Below are positions 11,654 to 24,700 of a DNA stretch of 64,000 nt, in pieces (position 1 is the stretch's first letter; the number at the start of each line of letters is the position of its first letter). A program made the translations under genes and the position numbers. The notes under the pieces are model-generated. The model was not told the origin of the DNA. It ran no database searches and saw only the letters and a program-made list of their open reading frames with translations. The DNA comes from Calliopum simillimum (lineage: Eukaryota > Arthropoda > Insecta > Diptera > Lauxaniidae), in NCBI GenBank assembly GCA_951812925.1, contig OX638369.1, forward strand, positions 47,487,061 through 47,551,060, written 5' to 3'.

Positions 11654-11985
11654 CCCTTTCGACCCGGAAGAAAACTATGGCGTACACAATATTTGTGATA
11701 GGTAAAACTTAGAAACTAAATTTAAGTAAAATGTTTGACCGTCTCCAAATTCAAATTTTCACCGCCAAAGGCGCTTCCGGTCTATACTCCTAACAGATGT
11801 TTTTAATTTGAATTTTCGAGATACAATTTCCTTGGAGAGGTTATAAGAAAAAAAAGTGGTTACTAAAAATTGCATTAATTTTATTAATTCATTCAATTTA
11901 AGTGTCGTTAATAACTGAGTTATATTATTCAAAAGTATTTGTTGAAAAATTTTTGGGATATATTGTCCCAGTCGGTTCGAAAGGG
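11654..11985. mobile_element. piggyBac-like MITE, 332 bp
   Basis: It is flanked by TTAA at 11650-11653 and 11986-11989. The ends are CCCTTTCGACCCGG and, in complement, CCCTTTCGAACCGACTGG. TTAA duplications with CCC...GGG termini are characteristic of piggyBac-type elements. It has no coding capacity. A shorter relative lies at 19116-19265, with the same TTAA flanks and the same GGGACAATATAYCCC subterminal word. Confidence 0.75.
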
Positions 11986-11989
11986 TTAA

Positions 11990-14385
11990 TTCAATGGATG
12001 ATATCTCGAAAAATAATGATTCAGATGAAAATGGTTAAAGGCATGGCTTAAGGAGGAAGCTTAAGGCTATTCGATGGCGCCATGTGTTACTACATATAAT
12101 TAAGCAGAAATATTTTTAAAGTGAATTGAAGTCGCTTTTTAAATTAAACACAAAATATATTTGCTTTACGAACTATTTAATTCTATATTTTCATGTTTCA
12201 CTTTTTAAAAATTTGGCACATTTTTGAGACACATGAAGTTGATTTTAACCTTGAGATTTTGATTTCCAAAAACTTTAACGATTAAATAATACCAATTTAT
12301 TTTTATTTAATTGATTGAACAATTAATGCAAGTCATTACAATTTCCTTAACTGATTAATGACCGTAAGCAATAGTTATGTACGTATAGTTACACAAGAAG
12401 AAAAATTTCTAGCGCTTCTGATCCAAGCACTTCAGAAGTGCTTGTACCCATAGAAATTAAGAAGCACTTCACAATAATTTTTTATAAAGCTGCAGTAAGA
12501 ACAACATGGGTTCGAACCTAGGGTGATTTTTTTTTTATTTTTTTTTTGCTTTATTTCTTTTTTTATTAAAATATTTTTTATTCAACCTTGTTTTATTTCA
12601 CTTTTCTATTTGAATTGAAACTGATTACACTTCAGAAGGGTTTTTGAAGCACTTCTTTTTCCCCTTGGGTATGTATGTATGTATTAAAGCAACAACAATA
12701 ATAACAATAACAATAACAATACGTGTGTATACCACCGGATATGCCATAACAGTAGAGCAAACGTACATAAAGCAATATTTTAAATCATTTCCACTATAAA
12801 TTGAAAATGTACGTACAGGATATGCTTACTGATTAAAAAAAAAAAGAAACAAGAATATACAATTTCCTGAAGCATTATTAATATTAGTGAAAATAAGGAA
12901 ACAATATAAAACCAACCGGTACATACTATATTTATTTGTATGAAACAACTTTTGCACAAAAGTAGTAACAACAACATTGACAGCGTTCGAAAAGTGCAGC
13001 ATAACAAAACATGTGCAATTCTAAATGTCAAAAATATTTACTCTCTCTGTTAAAATTCGACAAACTTCCAAATAAATGAACGCTATAGTATACAGCTCAA
13101 ATCAGATGAAATCTATTAATGAATGAAATAATAATGAAACTTTTTTTTCCGTAAAAATTTCGCCAAATAGTGCCACAACTTTTTCAAACTGGGCGAATTC
13201 ATTATGATTTATTTTAAAATAGTACGTTATTGTTGTTTCGCGTTATGATTTGATAGGCCAAAGTATTAAAAATGGTATTTTTTGAAGAGGGAGAAGCAAT
13301 TTGTGTTTTCAACGATACTACTAACAGTTTGACTTGTGGTTTTTTATATTAAAATCTCATTACTTGGTAACGGAACTTTAAGTTATAGATTTCAAATGGC
13401 ATGACTTTTTCAAACACGTACGATATATTTCAAATATTCTAAAAGTTCTGTTTCCGCTTTTTTGGTTACCGAAGAAGAATTAAACAAGAAAATTTAGCTA
13501 ATTGATACATATTCAAAACAATATTTGTGACCCACATTGCCCTAATTCTCAATCAAAAACTTCAAAAACTGAAATTAAACTTAAAACAAAATAAATCGAC
13601 CAAGGACGTAATACTAAACCGTAAAGTGTTTAAGACATATGGGTACATACATATGTACGAACGAGTATGTATGTATGTTGTTTAATGTCATGATAGTTTG
13701 AAACCAAATGCAAACATTGCAAACTTATTATCCAGATTGTTGTTGTTTTTGTTATTTTTGTAATAATAGAGCTTGTTATGGTGGCAATCGTTCCATTCAT
13801 ACCTACACTCACGGTATATTATTTAATCACATCGTTGAGCAACAACGTCAACAATATGGTGGCCGTCGTTCTCATATTGCGGTAGGAACTTAAATGGATT
13901 TCCCATTAAATCATTTTTATCGCACATGGCTAGAAGCGCGTCAACAGCAAAAAAGTAAGACAACAGCAGAAATTAGAATAAATAAATAAAGAAATATAGA
14001 AACTAAATATATAAATTATTGTTAAAAAAAAACACACAATAAGTTACCTAAGCTGAATTTGAGGTGCTAGACTTTTGTATTTGTTGTAACCTAAGGTGCC
14101 TAATTAGCATGAAATATAATAATTAATTATGAGGAATTGAATTAAATATCTACAAAAAAAATAGAAGTAAGAATTGCGGCATATCATATGATACCATTTA
14201 TAGAAAAAGGAGATATGTGTTGATTTACAAAAAAAATAAAAAAAAAAATCTTAAGACTTTTTAGGTTATTCGTTCAAGGAGAATATGAAAATTTGTGGGA
14301 AATATTTAATACAATAGATATAAACTATATATGTTCTTCACTTAAACCTTTTCCAAATCATATTGACCTTTTCACAACACTTCTG
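11990..14385. other. non-coding stretch
   Basis: AT-rich with no gene. It has TATG/GTAT microsatellite near 12667-12682, an AACAAT run near 12690-12720, and an inverted-repeat element at 12395-12670 (listed). A block at 13740-13990 is somewhat GC-richer with CAACAACGTCAACAATATGG-like words and could be conserved non-coding DNA, but nothing decides this. Confidence 0.45.
12395..12670. repeat. small inverted-repeat element with a tRNA B-box-like word
   Basis: The words AGCACTTCAGAAGTGCTT near 12425 and CACTTCAGAAGG with GAAGCACTTCTT near 12629-12655 form inverted repeats around a T-rich core. Near 12505 the core holds ATGGGTTCGAACCTAGG, a close match to a pol III B box. No A box is clear. It resembles a reduced version of the tRNA-module elements elsewhere in the window, but the relation is not proven. 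Confidence 0.4.
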
Positions 14386-15024
14386 CACGGGTAAAAAAAA
14401 AAAAAAAAATAATAATAAAAAAATAGTTTTTACTACTTTCTTTCCAGTTAATTTTATTAGAATTTCAGGACAATTTCCCCAATAAAACAAATTTTGCTTT
14501 ACTGTTTTAGTAAACTCTAAAATTTCGAATAATAATAATAAATTAATAAAAAAAAAAAAAAAATCTGATCACACTAGCATTCGAACCGGGGTCCGTCCAT
14601 GTGATACATAGAAAACTATTATTTTTTGTTGCAATTACAAACTTGTCAGTCCTCTACACCACTGACCTATATGATGAAGAGGTATAAAATTTGTATACTA
14701 ACTAAGCAAATGTATGTCCAAACATAAATATTTTTACTAGAATCATAAAGTAAAAATGGCAGATAATTTATTTTTCTAGCGGAAAGTTTAATTTACTCTA
14801 CGTATAGGAAAATGTAGGCAATTTAGAGTAAATATTACTTTATTTTTATTATTTCACAATATTTTATTTGTAATTATTAGTCATACGTATGTTTATTTAT
14901 GTTTAAAATTTAGTGTTAATTACTTTAATTTACTACTTCATTAATTTACTACTACTTTAATTTACTCCTACTTTAATTTACTACTGTAGTGAAGTTAAAA
15001 TTAATACATTCGTTTTTCTCCGTG
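14386..15024. mobile_element. CACGG-type TIR element with tRNA-like core, copy 1
   Basis: It begins CACGGGTAAAAA at 14386 and ends TTTTTCTCCGTG at 15024. The right half aligns with the elements at 29208-29916 and 56788-58210 through phrases such as TTTTTACTAGAATCATAAAG and ATTTAGTGTTAATTACTTTAA. The middle carries a tRNA-like segment (14570-14668) that differs from the one in the other two copies. It is flanked by TG on the left and TA on the right. Confidence 0.65.
14570..14668 (-). other. tRNA-like sequence inside TIR element
   Basis: Reading the - strand, GGTCAGTGGTGTAGAGGAC resembles a tRNA D-arm and A box. CCCCGGTTCGAATGC resembles a T-arm and B box. The spacing is about 25 bases longer than in a normal tRNA, so it is a relic or a diverged pol III-type promoter rather than a functional tRNA. 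Confidence 0.5.
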
Positions 15025-16170
15025 TACAATTTAAATTCGCCTTTTTGTATAAAATAAACTTTTTAATAGATCATTTTGATCTTTTTCATATCAAATTAAG
15101 CTTTTTACAGGTCCTATTAAACTTCGTAAAAACATTCACTTAAAATGATATATCTATGCAGCAGCCATCCTTATGAAACTGTGTTCAGAATTTAGAGTAA
15201 CCGAGTTCACTTTAACCTGTTGCTCCAGATCGTGAATAACCCTAAAGTTTAATTTCATAGTTTTTTTTATCACTAAACAATTCTATAAACTTTAGTAACT
15301 CTATTAAAAAACAAAAAAATATCAATGTAAAAGAGTACAAGTCAATGACATGAGGCCTGTCAGAAAACATGTTACCACAGTTGGTATGTATGAAATGGAA
15401 AATAGCGCAAGGACGATTTAAAGGGTAGCAACAGTCGTTCAAAAATGAAAAAAGCATTAAACTAAAGTTGTTGTATGCTAAGTAGCAATTGATGTTAATA
15501 TTTTTTTGTGCACCTGCTACAATTTGCAACACGCTACCCGACAAGTTGGCATACTTGTCGGAATAAAGGAAGGAATAAAAAACTACCCTCGATTTTTTTA
15601 TTTTTTTTTTTTTTTTACTGCACATTTTTACTGTGCCGTGTATTTTGTTTTTACTGCTATCAATAATTAATTGACAATAACAATGAAATTATGTTTATTA
15701 TTTGTGTAATAATTACAATAAATGTCATTAGAAAAAGGTTTCATTATGTGAAATCAGTCATTTTAATCAGTTGAATAATTGTAAAAGTACAAGCACGTAC
15801 CACATAATGCTAAAGTAACAGAGTTTCTATATAAAATAATACTTAAATTGATAGCAAAGTTTGATAAGAAAACTTTTCGCTAATTACGCATTCACATAGT
15901 TTTACTTTATTAAATTTTTTTATTTTTGTTTATTAACTGCAAAATACTGCAAAATTTTCCATGTAAATATTTACTTCCTTTGAAAATACTTAGTTCTTGG
16001 AATATAAAATAATCTTTTCCAACTATTTTAAATTATAATCATTTTCTGGTTTCGTTTAATTTTGTCAAAATAAAATGTTTGCAGAGTTATAAGCTCGCTT
16101 TCTTGAATAACATTGGCTGTGCGAAATTAGCTAACATTTTTTTTGCTTCATATTTTCGGTTTTTGAGATA
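15025..16170. other. AT-rich non-coding stretch
   Basis: No recognised gene or element. The 127-residue open frame on the - strand at 15242-15625 is low-complexity with no family signature and is probably chance. Confidence 0.5.
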
Positions 16171-17043
16171 TGGGAGATGTGTGTACCTTGGTCCGAGTGT
16201 ACCTTGGTCCGAGTGTCGGTTGCCACTCAACAGTTGCACGTATACGATAATGTTCTTCTATGGAATTTTCCACTCATACCGGTGACTCATATTAGTAGAC
16301 TTCAGACCGTCATGCGTGTATAAAAAGCGACGGAAAAAGTGTTTTTTGTGTGTAAAAATTTGTTTTTGGAGTAAACTACGAAACGTTTGGTGAGAAACTT
16401 ACTTGAAATATTACAGTTTTACAACACCAGGAAGGAAGTTAAGTTATTGTGTAAAGCTTTTAGTGTGTTTTAGATGTATTTTCATTAATATATGTTATGG
16501 GTGTTGACAGTTTTTAAAACATGCTGGCTGTGTGTACCTTGGACCTATGCTTATTGACCAGCGAGCCTTTTTCGACGGGCAACCAGGAAGCCATAATCGT
16601 CTCTCAATATAATATTATTATTATTATTTACGTGATTAATGTACTTATGTGCAACCATTTTTCTTTAATTAATTGTTTTTTACTAAATGCACTTTTTTGT
16701 GTTATATTTTTTGCATGATTATTTTTTTTTTTATTGAAAAAAAATTTACTTTTGATTACATAATAAATGGTTCTTTCATAATTTATTACCTTAATACAAT
16801 GTATTCTTTTTTATTTTTAATAGTCCAAGGTACACTTGCATGGTGTACCTTGGACCGTTTGAGATTGCAACGGAAATAGTAATATTTATACTAAATGGTG
16901 AGACATAGAAATATCATTGTCACGTCCTTTGATGCTGCAAGCATTGTAGAAATATAGCTTAAACAAAAAACTAAAGAAACCTTTCTGGAAAATCATTCAC
17001 ATTGAAAAAACTGAAAAGCGGACCAAGGTACACACATCTCCCC
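16171..17043. mobile_element. TA-type TIR element, tag GTACCTTGGTCC
   Basis: The ends GGGAGATGTGTGTACCTTGG (from 16172) and its complement (to 17043) match over about 24 bases. The tag GTACCTTGG(A/T)CC is repeated at 16186, 16199, 16534, 16829 (inverted), 16841 and 17022 (inverted). TA is present on the left and degraded on the right. It has no transposase motif. The architecture matches the other TA-type families here. Confidence 0.7.
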
Positions 17044-17150
17044 TGCCTCTAAATTTACCAGATACAAAATATATCTCAGGATTTGAAATTTTTACCGAAA
17101 TCATATAAGAAGCTTAAGCTAGGGTTGTGTTAAATCAATTAATATTTTAA

Positions 17151-17838
17151 GGGTGGCTTCTCATGTAAAATTTTCAAAAAATCGATTTTTTTTTTCATAG
17201 GTTGATAGAATAACGTCTTGGGAGTATATTCCCAAAGTTTCATGACTCAACTCTAAATATTATGGAAAATATGATTGATTGAACCAGCGCGCTCGGGCGC
17301 GCTTTGTGTGCGATTTTTTTTTTTTTTCAAACTTTGAATCGTTTTTTCTCAAAACTATGGTTTTAAAATCGCGGTACACGATTGCGAAAAAACTACTTAA
17401 CCGATTTTTGATTTCTAAAAAGTGTTTTGCAGATTATAAATTGAACTAGTGCATGAATGTCTGAAATTGTGGAAAAAAGTTATTTTATACACTTTTTAGC
17501 CCCATTTAGCGACAAAAAATGACGAAAAAATAGTACTTTTTTTTCAAGACGTGATTTCAATATTGTAGAATCGAATTTTTTGGAATTGCAGACATTCATG
17601 CACTCAGGGGAACCCTGCTGAATAACAAGAAATTTTGTTTTATGTTTCAGATAAAAACTTTGCGACATTTAATAAGTCCGCCATTTTGTGATTTTAGTTT
17701 TTGAAAAAATGCTTTTTTTATAGTTCGAACATGTTCTTAAATATATGCAAAAAATTATTTGTGTGTGTTTTTATTTTCCGAGTGAAAAAAAATCCCGAAA
17801 AACAAATACTTTTTGACGTGTTACATGTGAAGCCCCCC
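17151..17838. mobile_element. TTAA-flanked element with GC-rich hairpin, copy 1 (688 bp)
   Basis: It starts GGGTGGCTTCTCATGTAA, ends TTACATGTGAAGCCCCCC, and is flanked by TTAA at 17147-17150 and 17839-17842. This suggests a second piggyBac-type family, although its sequence is unrelated to 11654-11985. A GC-rich near-palindrome, GCGCGCTCGGGCGCGC, sits at about 17287-17302. Copy 2 at 35324-36048 is about 95% alike where compared by eye. Compared with copy 2 it lacks about 49 bases near 17655 and has 12 extra bases near 17590. Confidence 0.75.
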
Positions 17839-17949
17839 TTAAAAAAGTTTTTTATTTTAAAACTTTTTTGAATTTTATACAAAAAAGCTTTGTTGGCACT
17901 TCTGCCCAACCAGGGACATTTTCACCCTTTTTTTGAACTTTCGACTCTA

Positions 17950-18740
17950 CATGAAATGAATTCCTCATCCTAGCCCCATAAAATGTTGTGTTTATTTTTG
18001 TTTACTTATTTTCAATCTTCATCCTTTTCTATCTTCTCTACATAATCGGCATTCATTATATAACATTTTTCTGCCCATAAATTTACTTATTAAAACAGTC
18101 CTCAAAACGTTGTATCTTTTACGGTTTTGAAGTTATTTAGTGTTGAGTTTATAATGAGTCGTTGTTGGTGCACGTGCCTACCATATAGGTTTGCCATCGT
18201 CCAGTTGGAATTTTTTTTCCGTAACCCTTGTGAAATTTTTCGTAGAATATTTTATCCCATTTTAACCAAGTTTTTGGTTTAAAATAACTTATAAAAATGG
18301 GATATAATGGGTTAAGCTGTTTTAGTAGGCTAACATGAAATCAAGCAAGGAACAATTTTCTAGAACATCTTAACACATTATATCCCATTTTTTTTCATGG
18401 GTTTTTTTGGCCCACTTTTTCAAAAACTTTGTTATAATGGGTTAAAATATTCTTCAAAAACATTCTACGAAAAATTTCTTTAGGAGTCACCAAAAAAATA
18501 AAAATACCGTGCGGACAGTGGCAACTCTTTATGGTAGCGCATGTGCACCAACGACTCATGATAAACACAACACAAAATAACTTCAAAAACTCATAATTTG
18601 ATAACAGTAAAAGATTCCAAGATTTTGAGGAATGGAAAACAATTATAATAAAATTTACTTTTAAATAAAATGGTCTCCAAGCCCCAGAATGGTGTTAAAA
18701 TAGAAAATAGCTTTTTTTCCACATAAAATAAAAATTTTTT
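17950..18740. repeat. foldback element with nested palindromes, copy 1
   Basis: The arms around 18085-18200 and 18530-18625 are inverted copies, for example GAGTCGTTGTTGGTGCACGT against GTGCACCAACGACTC. Weaker similarity extends outward to about 17950 and 18740. Inside, a second palindrome contains ATTTTATCCCATTTTAACC and AATGGGTTAAAATATTC. A related core with AACCCATT-type words occurs at 28755-29135. Confidence 0.6.
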
Positions 18741-18805
18741 TTCGGTGTAAATTTTTTTCATAATTATGCCTTTCTGCATTAATGACGAAAAATTCATTAA
18801 AATAA

Positions 18806-18987
18806 GATAAAAAGCCGAGGAGCTATGAATTTTCAAATATGTGAGTATCCATAAGTTCCGTCGAACTTCCTATGGCCGCCATCTTGCACATTTTCGGAAT
18901 TTCGGAAAATAATTTTACCACAGTTATATGTGTGTCAAATACTAACCTTTCACCAATTTTCATAAAAATCGGAGATCTCAACCCAAA
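18806..18987 (+). repeat. dispersed repeat B, copy 1
   Basis: The phrase GATAAAAAGCCGAGGAG and the following 180 bases, with TTTTACCACAGTTATATG, recur at 36118-36268 and continue at 37318-37360, where the second copy is split by an insertion. The ends are not defined. The right side here abuts a TA-type element fragment. Confidence 0.65.
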
Positions 18988-19528
18988 AAGTATGTTCGGT
19001 AGAATTCTGTTCTGCCGAATGGCTACATCGGAGTCTTTATTTCACTTTTTTAGTTAATTTTTCTAATTTCAAGTTTGTGTTTTTAGTTTTCAAACATTTT
19101 TTTCATTATTTTTAACCTTTTCGACCCGGCTGGGACAATATACCCCAAAAAAATTTTTAAAAGCCAAATTGTTTAAAATGAGTTTATATACATTTATTTA
19201 CATTTTAAATAATTTTGCTTATTAATATTTTTTTGGGGTATATTGTAACAGCCGTTTCGAAAGAGTTAATGTTCTGTTATACTTTTTTTTTGTTTTTACT
19301 AAAATATTTACAGTAAAATTTTTTAAATGCTGGATTCGAAAAATTACACCAGCAAGCGTGAAAACACAAAAACTCGTTAACTTTTTCAGATGTGGAGATA
19401 CAGATGACAAAGTATGAGAGATGAGAGTATTTCTTTTTCGTAATGGATAATTTCCCATTAATAAATATTTTTGTTTGATAGCTATTTCATGCTAAAACCG
19501 TCATTGCTGAAGCCACCCCAGTCTCCCC
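18988..19528 (+). mobile_element. fragment of TA-type TIR element (family of 33280-34114)
   Basis: It aligns with the right half of 33280-34114: GGTAGAATTCTGTTCTGCCG, then CATGCT-like phrases, ending CCCCAGTCTCCCC with TA at 19529-19530. The left half is missing. A piggyBac-like MITE (19116-19265) interrupts the alignment, so that MITE inserted after this fragment. Confidence 0.65.
19116..19265. mobile_element. piggyBac-like MITE, 150 bp, nested
   Basis: It is flanked by TTAA at 19112-19115 and 19266-19269, with ends CCTTTTCGACCCGGCTGGG and complementary CTCTTTCGAAACGGCTG. GGGACAATATACCCC next to the end is shared with the larger element at 11654-11985. It lies inside the TA-type fragment 18988-19528. 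Confidence 0.7.
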
Positions 19529-19530
19529 TA

Positions 19531-21780
19531 CAGCAATATCTCGTATTGAAATGTTGGAATTCTGCTTAAAGAGTTGATTCACCTTTTTTACAAGCTTCGC
19601 GCCTAAGCCATGATTTCTACTCAAGATATTTTTCGTACGATAGAAGACCACTTCTGAATTCAAAATAACCCTTTGGACATTGCTTTTTGATGCACCTGTT
19701 TTTTGGTGCTATAGCTAAATATTTTAATTCTAGTTTTTGCAGAAAAATGGTCAAAATCATTTTTTGAACTTTTTATTGATTCTTATTGATCTTTATCGTT
19801 TGAAGTATGTTCACCATAGTTTTTTTATCATCATGTTATATAAAAAAAATCACCCATATTTCGAGCAATACGATGATCAGGTAAATCATAATCTTAAGAA
19901 ACAAAAGTGTTAATTTTTTCTGGGACAGCCCTTTGCAACCATATTCTGAGTAATAACAGATGTAATTCTTGTTTAGGGTCAAGTATGTAATATCTCTGGA
20001 GAAATCATTTGGTTAGCTTTCGCAGTATGCAATACAAACTACATACCAACTTAATTTAAAAATGTAAAGTCATTTCGTTTCTTATTATCGAATTTCAACA
20101 AACGAAATATATCCCATTACCATTTTAAGCACATGATGAAGGGTATAAAATTTTATATATGAACAAAGCTACCAAAGCTTTTAAAGCCATTTTCAACCCC
20201 ATGCATTTAGCACTTTTTTGTGTTTAAGCCAATTCGTTGAACGTCATAAAAATGAATTCGATAGCTAATGCGGCAGTACGACAGACGAGTGCGAACTTTA
20301 AATCCCTGTAAATAGATAAAATGTTATGAGTTGGAAAAAAGCAAAAGCTTATATGGTTTCAAAGTCTCTAAATGCATATCTTTTCCACACGTTCACCGTT
20401 ATCTGTGATTTTTTGTTTTCTTCTCTGTTATGGATATTTAATACCCATCGCATATTTCTATGCACACTTTTTTTAAACTGAAAATAAATAAAAAATAAAT
20501 AAAAAATAAACAAAAATCTAAAGGAAGGAAATAAAATATTGACATTATAATTGAGTTGAATGTGTGTAAACACATTAAAAATTTATTTAACCAACTTTGG
20601 ATGTCGGGCTATTTAGGGTGGCTTAAAGTGACTAGACAAAGCGTTTTTATTTTTTATAGCAGCTCTGCTTATTTTGTTTTGCTAATAAAAGAGAAAAATC
20701 AAATTTTGCGAAAGTATTACAATCAACATTATAGTTTTTTATTTTTTAATATACACGTAAGTACTATACGCAATGCGTGCAGTTTTTTTTGATATGGAGT
20801 GAGACCCTTAAACTTTGTATGTATATTGGGCGCGTTATAAAACTAACAACAAACAGTCTGGTGAAAGTTGGTAGATATTTTCGAATTTCATAATATCTAT
20901 GTAATTACAAATGAACAAATAGATGGAATCTATTTTAATGTATAAACATTGTACGCTTTAAAAATGCGTCGTTTAGTCATTTGTACAAAATATAAAGTTT
21001 CATCCGAAGAATTATTTTTTTTTTGCCTTCTTCATACTTGTAATACAGTCATTAGTTTATTTTTAATGAGAAAAAACTTTAGTAATTTGCTTGACCTTTG
21101 GGGCGAAATAAAATAAAAAAAATAACAAAATTACTATGAAATTTTAACGATCAATGTTTACGTATAAGAAATCATTTACTTAAGAGTGTAATGGGTGTTA
21201 TTAGCTGAAGTGTAAAAATCAAAGTTGAAGAGCAACTGTGAAACAGAAACTTGATATCAGTTAAAAGCAATTGCAGTTAATAACAGGGCAAGCTTTCACG
21301 TCAAAAGGAAAATAAAAATATACCCTTAGAATTTTTTTTTCTTTCTTTTTATCTTGCTCGTTCGCCTTATAATCAATAATACTAATCGTACGTTTTGTGT
21401 TTGTTATAAAGTTTATTTTTTTTTTTTTTGTTATTTAAGTTCGGAAAATTAAGCAATTCTAATATTTTGAGTAAAAATCATCCTATTTTGTTTGAGTAAA
21501 AAGAACTTCGGGTGAAGAATTCCTATAATTAGTTTTCAAGGTCCCAACTTAAAGTTAGCACAAAATCATTTGACAGGGCCTTGAAAGCAGCCTAGTCTGT
21601 GACATAGTGCTTATTGAATATGCTTAAACTCGAACAGAACTTGCATATCTTAATAGTTTGTCAATTAACCCGAAAAGTAGAATACAGTTGGCTTGGGTTT
21701 AATAAGGACGACAAAATTGAGCTTGCGGGATGTTTTTTTATTATTTAAGGATTATGTAACTTTTGGTTTAAATCTTTGTT
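19531..21780. other. AT-rich non-coding stretch
   Basis: I see no gene or paired repeat. AAATAAATAAAAA runs lie near 20485-20515 and poly-T near 21415-21430. Confidence 0.5.
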
Positions 21781-24700
21781 ATACCCTACACCCAGGGTAT
21801 ATTCACTTTATCCTTCCGTTTGTAACGCCGAGAAGGAGGCGTGGCAGGACTGGAAAAGTATATATATTCACGGTGGTTTTTAAAAAATTTTAACTTTTTG
21901 AAATACCACCCGCGATTTTTTTCAGGGATAATGTTGGGGGACCCTTCTAGTATCTAAATCCGCAATCCGCGAAATCGGACGTCCAGCCGTTTTTTTTTTT
22001 TCGACCTTTTAGTTTTTTTAACGGTTTTTGAGTATATCTCGGTGTGTATATACATGTTATGTACACATATATATGTATATACGTACATATATATAATTGT
22101 ATATGTATATATGTGTAATATATATATATGGATATATATATACATACATACATACATACATATAAAAGGTATCATTTCCGCACCATTTATTTTTTAAAAA
22201 ATCGGTTTTTTCGTATTTAAGAAAAACACAAACAAAAACCGGAAACGAAAGTAATCACTTCAAATGTGATTTTTGATGCTTAATCCGATTCCGGTATTAG
22301 AATTGCTCTATTACGTCTGGACTTTGAGATATCCTTACATATATGTTTAAAGGACACCATTTTTTTTCCTATTTTTGAAGTTATATAACAAGATAAGGTA
22401 ATATTATGCCGTAAAATCTGGTATGACAGTTAATAGCCCTAGTTTTTTCCTTAAAATTCAATCAAACCGATAACGATATCTTTTTTTTTGTCGGAGATAT
22501 CTTTGCCTAAAAAGTTGAAAAAGTGCAAAAACACGATTTTTGGCTATATTGGATGTTATATGCAGGACACACAAAATTTTTTTGGGAATTTCTATTACCA
22601 GAAACATTTGGTACTTTCTTTTGGCTTTAAATTGAGCTATCAAATGTTCATCTGCAATATTTTTCTGCGAAGTTATGTTAACTTTAAAATCACACTATGA
22701 AACTTAAAGCGAAAAATCTCGATTTTCGGCTATATTTGAGGTTGTATACAGTACGGACGAAATTCGTCTGCTCTTTTTTACTAACCGAAGCATTTAAAAC
22801 CATTCTTTATCTTCAAAATGAGCTATTAAGTGGTCTCTTGTAATTGTTTTGTAAAAAGTTATGACTATTTTAAGACGACATTTTGCAGCAATATAAGGAA
22901 TACTCGTACACTGTGAGTTTGCACTCCATAATGTAATTTTTAAATGGTCAGAACTTTGTGGAAAACAATCACAAGAGAACTCTTGATAGCTTATTTTGAA
23001 GATAAAGAATGGTTTTAAATGCTTCGGTTAGTAAAAAAGAGCAGACGAATTTCGTCCGTACTGTATACAACCTCAAATATAGCCGAAAATCGAGATTTTT
23101 CGCTTTAAGTTTCATAGTGTGATTTTAAAGTTAACATAACTTCGCAGAAAAATATTGCAGATGAACATTTGATAGCTCAATTTAAAGCCAAAAGAAAGTA
23201 CCAAATGTTTCTGGTAATAGAAATTCCCAAAAAAATTTTGTGTGTCCTGCATATAACATCCAATATAGCCAAAAATCGTGTTTTTGCACTTTTTTAACTT
23301 TTTAGGCAAAGATATCTCCGACAAAAAAAAAGATATCGTTATCGGTTTGATTGAATTTTAAGGAAAAAACTAGGGCTATTAACTGTCATACCAGATTTTA
23401 CGGCATAATATTACCTTATCTTGTTATATAACTTCAAAAATAGGAAAAAAAATGGTGTCCTTTAAACATATATGTAAGGATATCTCAAAGTCCAGACGTA
23501 ATAGAGCAATTCTAATACCGGATTCGGATTAAGCATCAAAAATCACATTTGAAGTGATTACTTTCGTTTCCGGTTTTTGTTTGTGTTTTTCTTAAATACG
23601 AAAAAACCGATTTTTTTTAAAAATAAATGGTGCGGAAATGATACCTTTTATATGTATGTATGTATGTATGTATGTATATATATATCCATATATATATATT
23701 ACACATATATACATATACAATTATATATATGTACGTATATACATATATATGTGTACATAACATGTATATACACACCGAGATATACTCAAAAACCGTTAAA
23801 AAAACTAAAAGGTCGAAAAAAAAAAAACGGCTGGACGTCCGATTTCGCGGATTGCGGATTTAGATACTAGAAAGGTCCCCCAACATTATCCCTGAAAAAA
23901 ATCGCGGGTGGTATTTCAAAAAGTTAAAATTTTTTAAAAACCACCGTGTATTCTCAATCCAAATGACATAGGTAAAATTAATCCCACGGCAGTGACACGA
24001 TTTATAGATAGTCTAGAACTGTTCTGATAGGGATCTGATAAGATCTTTCAAGTCGCAGTGCAGTCCAGACCCTTTTAGTAATAATAAAATATATATTCCT
24101 GATCAACGTCACCTCGTGAGTCGATATTGCTTTTTCCGTCTGTCTGGCTGGCTGGTTGGCTGTCTGTCTGTGGAAATATTTTTTACGGGAAAACTTAGAA
24201 AGATAATTCGATGTAATTTAGTACAATGCCTCCGTCGTCAAAGTTAGTTCGCGGGATTGAAAATGAGAAAAACCGGTCAACGGACACGCCTACCACCCAT
24301 TTAAAATATATATTCAAAGCGCAATTTTATGAGCATTATTCACGATAACGCAACCAAAATAAACATAAATGCTAGGGACTATCCATGAAAGCTTTAGGCA
24401 AAAACTAGGTGAATACGGACAAAAAGACGTGCCACTTCCCATATAAGTAAAAGCTTCAAAATCCAATAGTAAGAGTTTTTGAGATAACCCAACCAATTTT
24501 TATGCAGATACTAAGGATATTAAATGCAAACTCTTATCAGAAACTTTGTTGATTCGGACAACAGGGCGTGGCACCGCCGACACACTCAAAGTTTTCATAA
24601 TGCTGTAATGCAAGCTTTATTTGAGATAGTGTGACAAAATTTCTCACAGTTACTAGGGATAGTTAGTGGAAGCTCTGAGCAAAAACAAGGTGAACGCAGA

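Noticed and set aside
15242..15625. 127-residue frame as a gene
   Set aside because: Built from poly-A/T-encoded lysine and phenylalanine runs with no recognisable domain.
22458..23324. Paired 60-70 residue open frames in the giant palindrome
   Set aside because: They occur in both arms because the arms are inverted copies. There is no known motif, start context or codon bias, and overlapping frames exist on the other strand.
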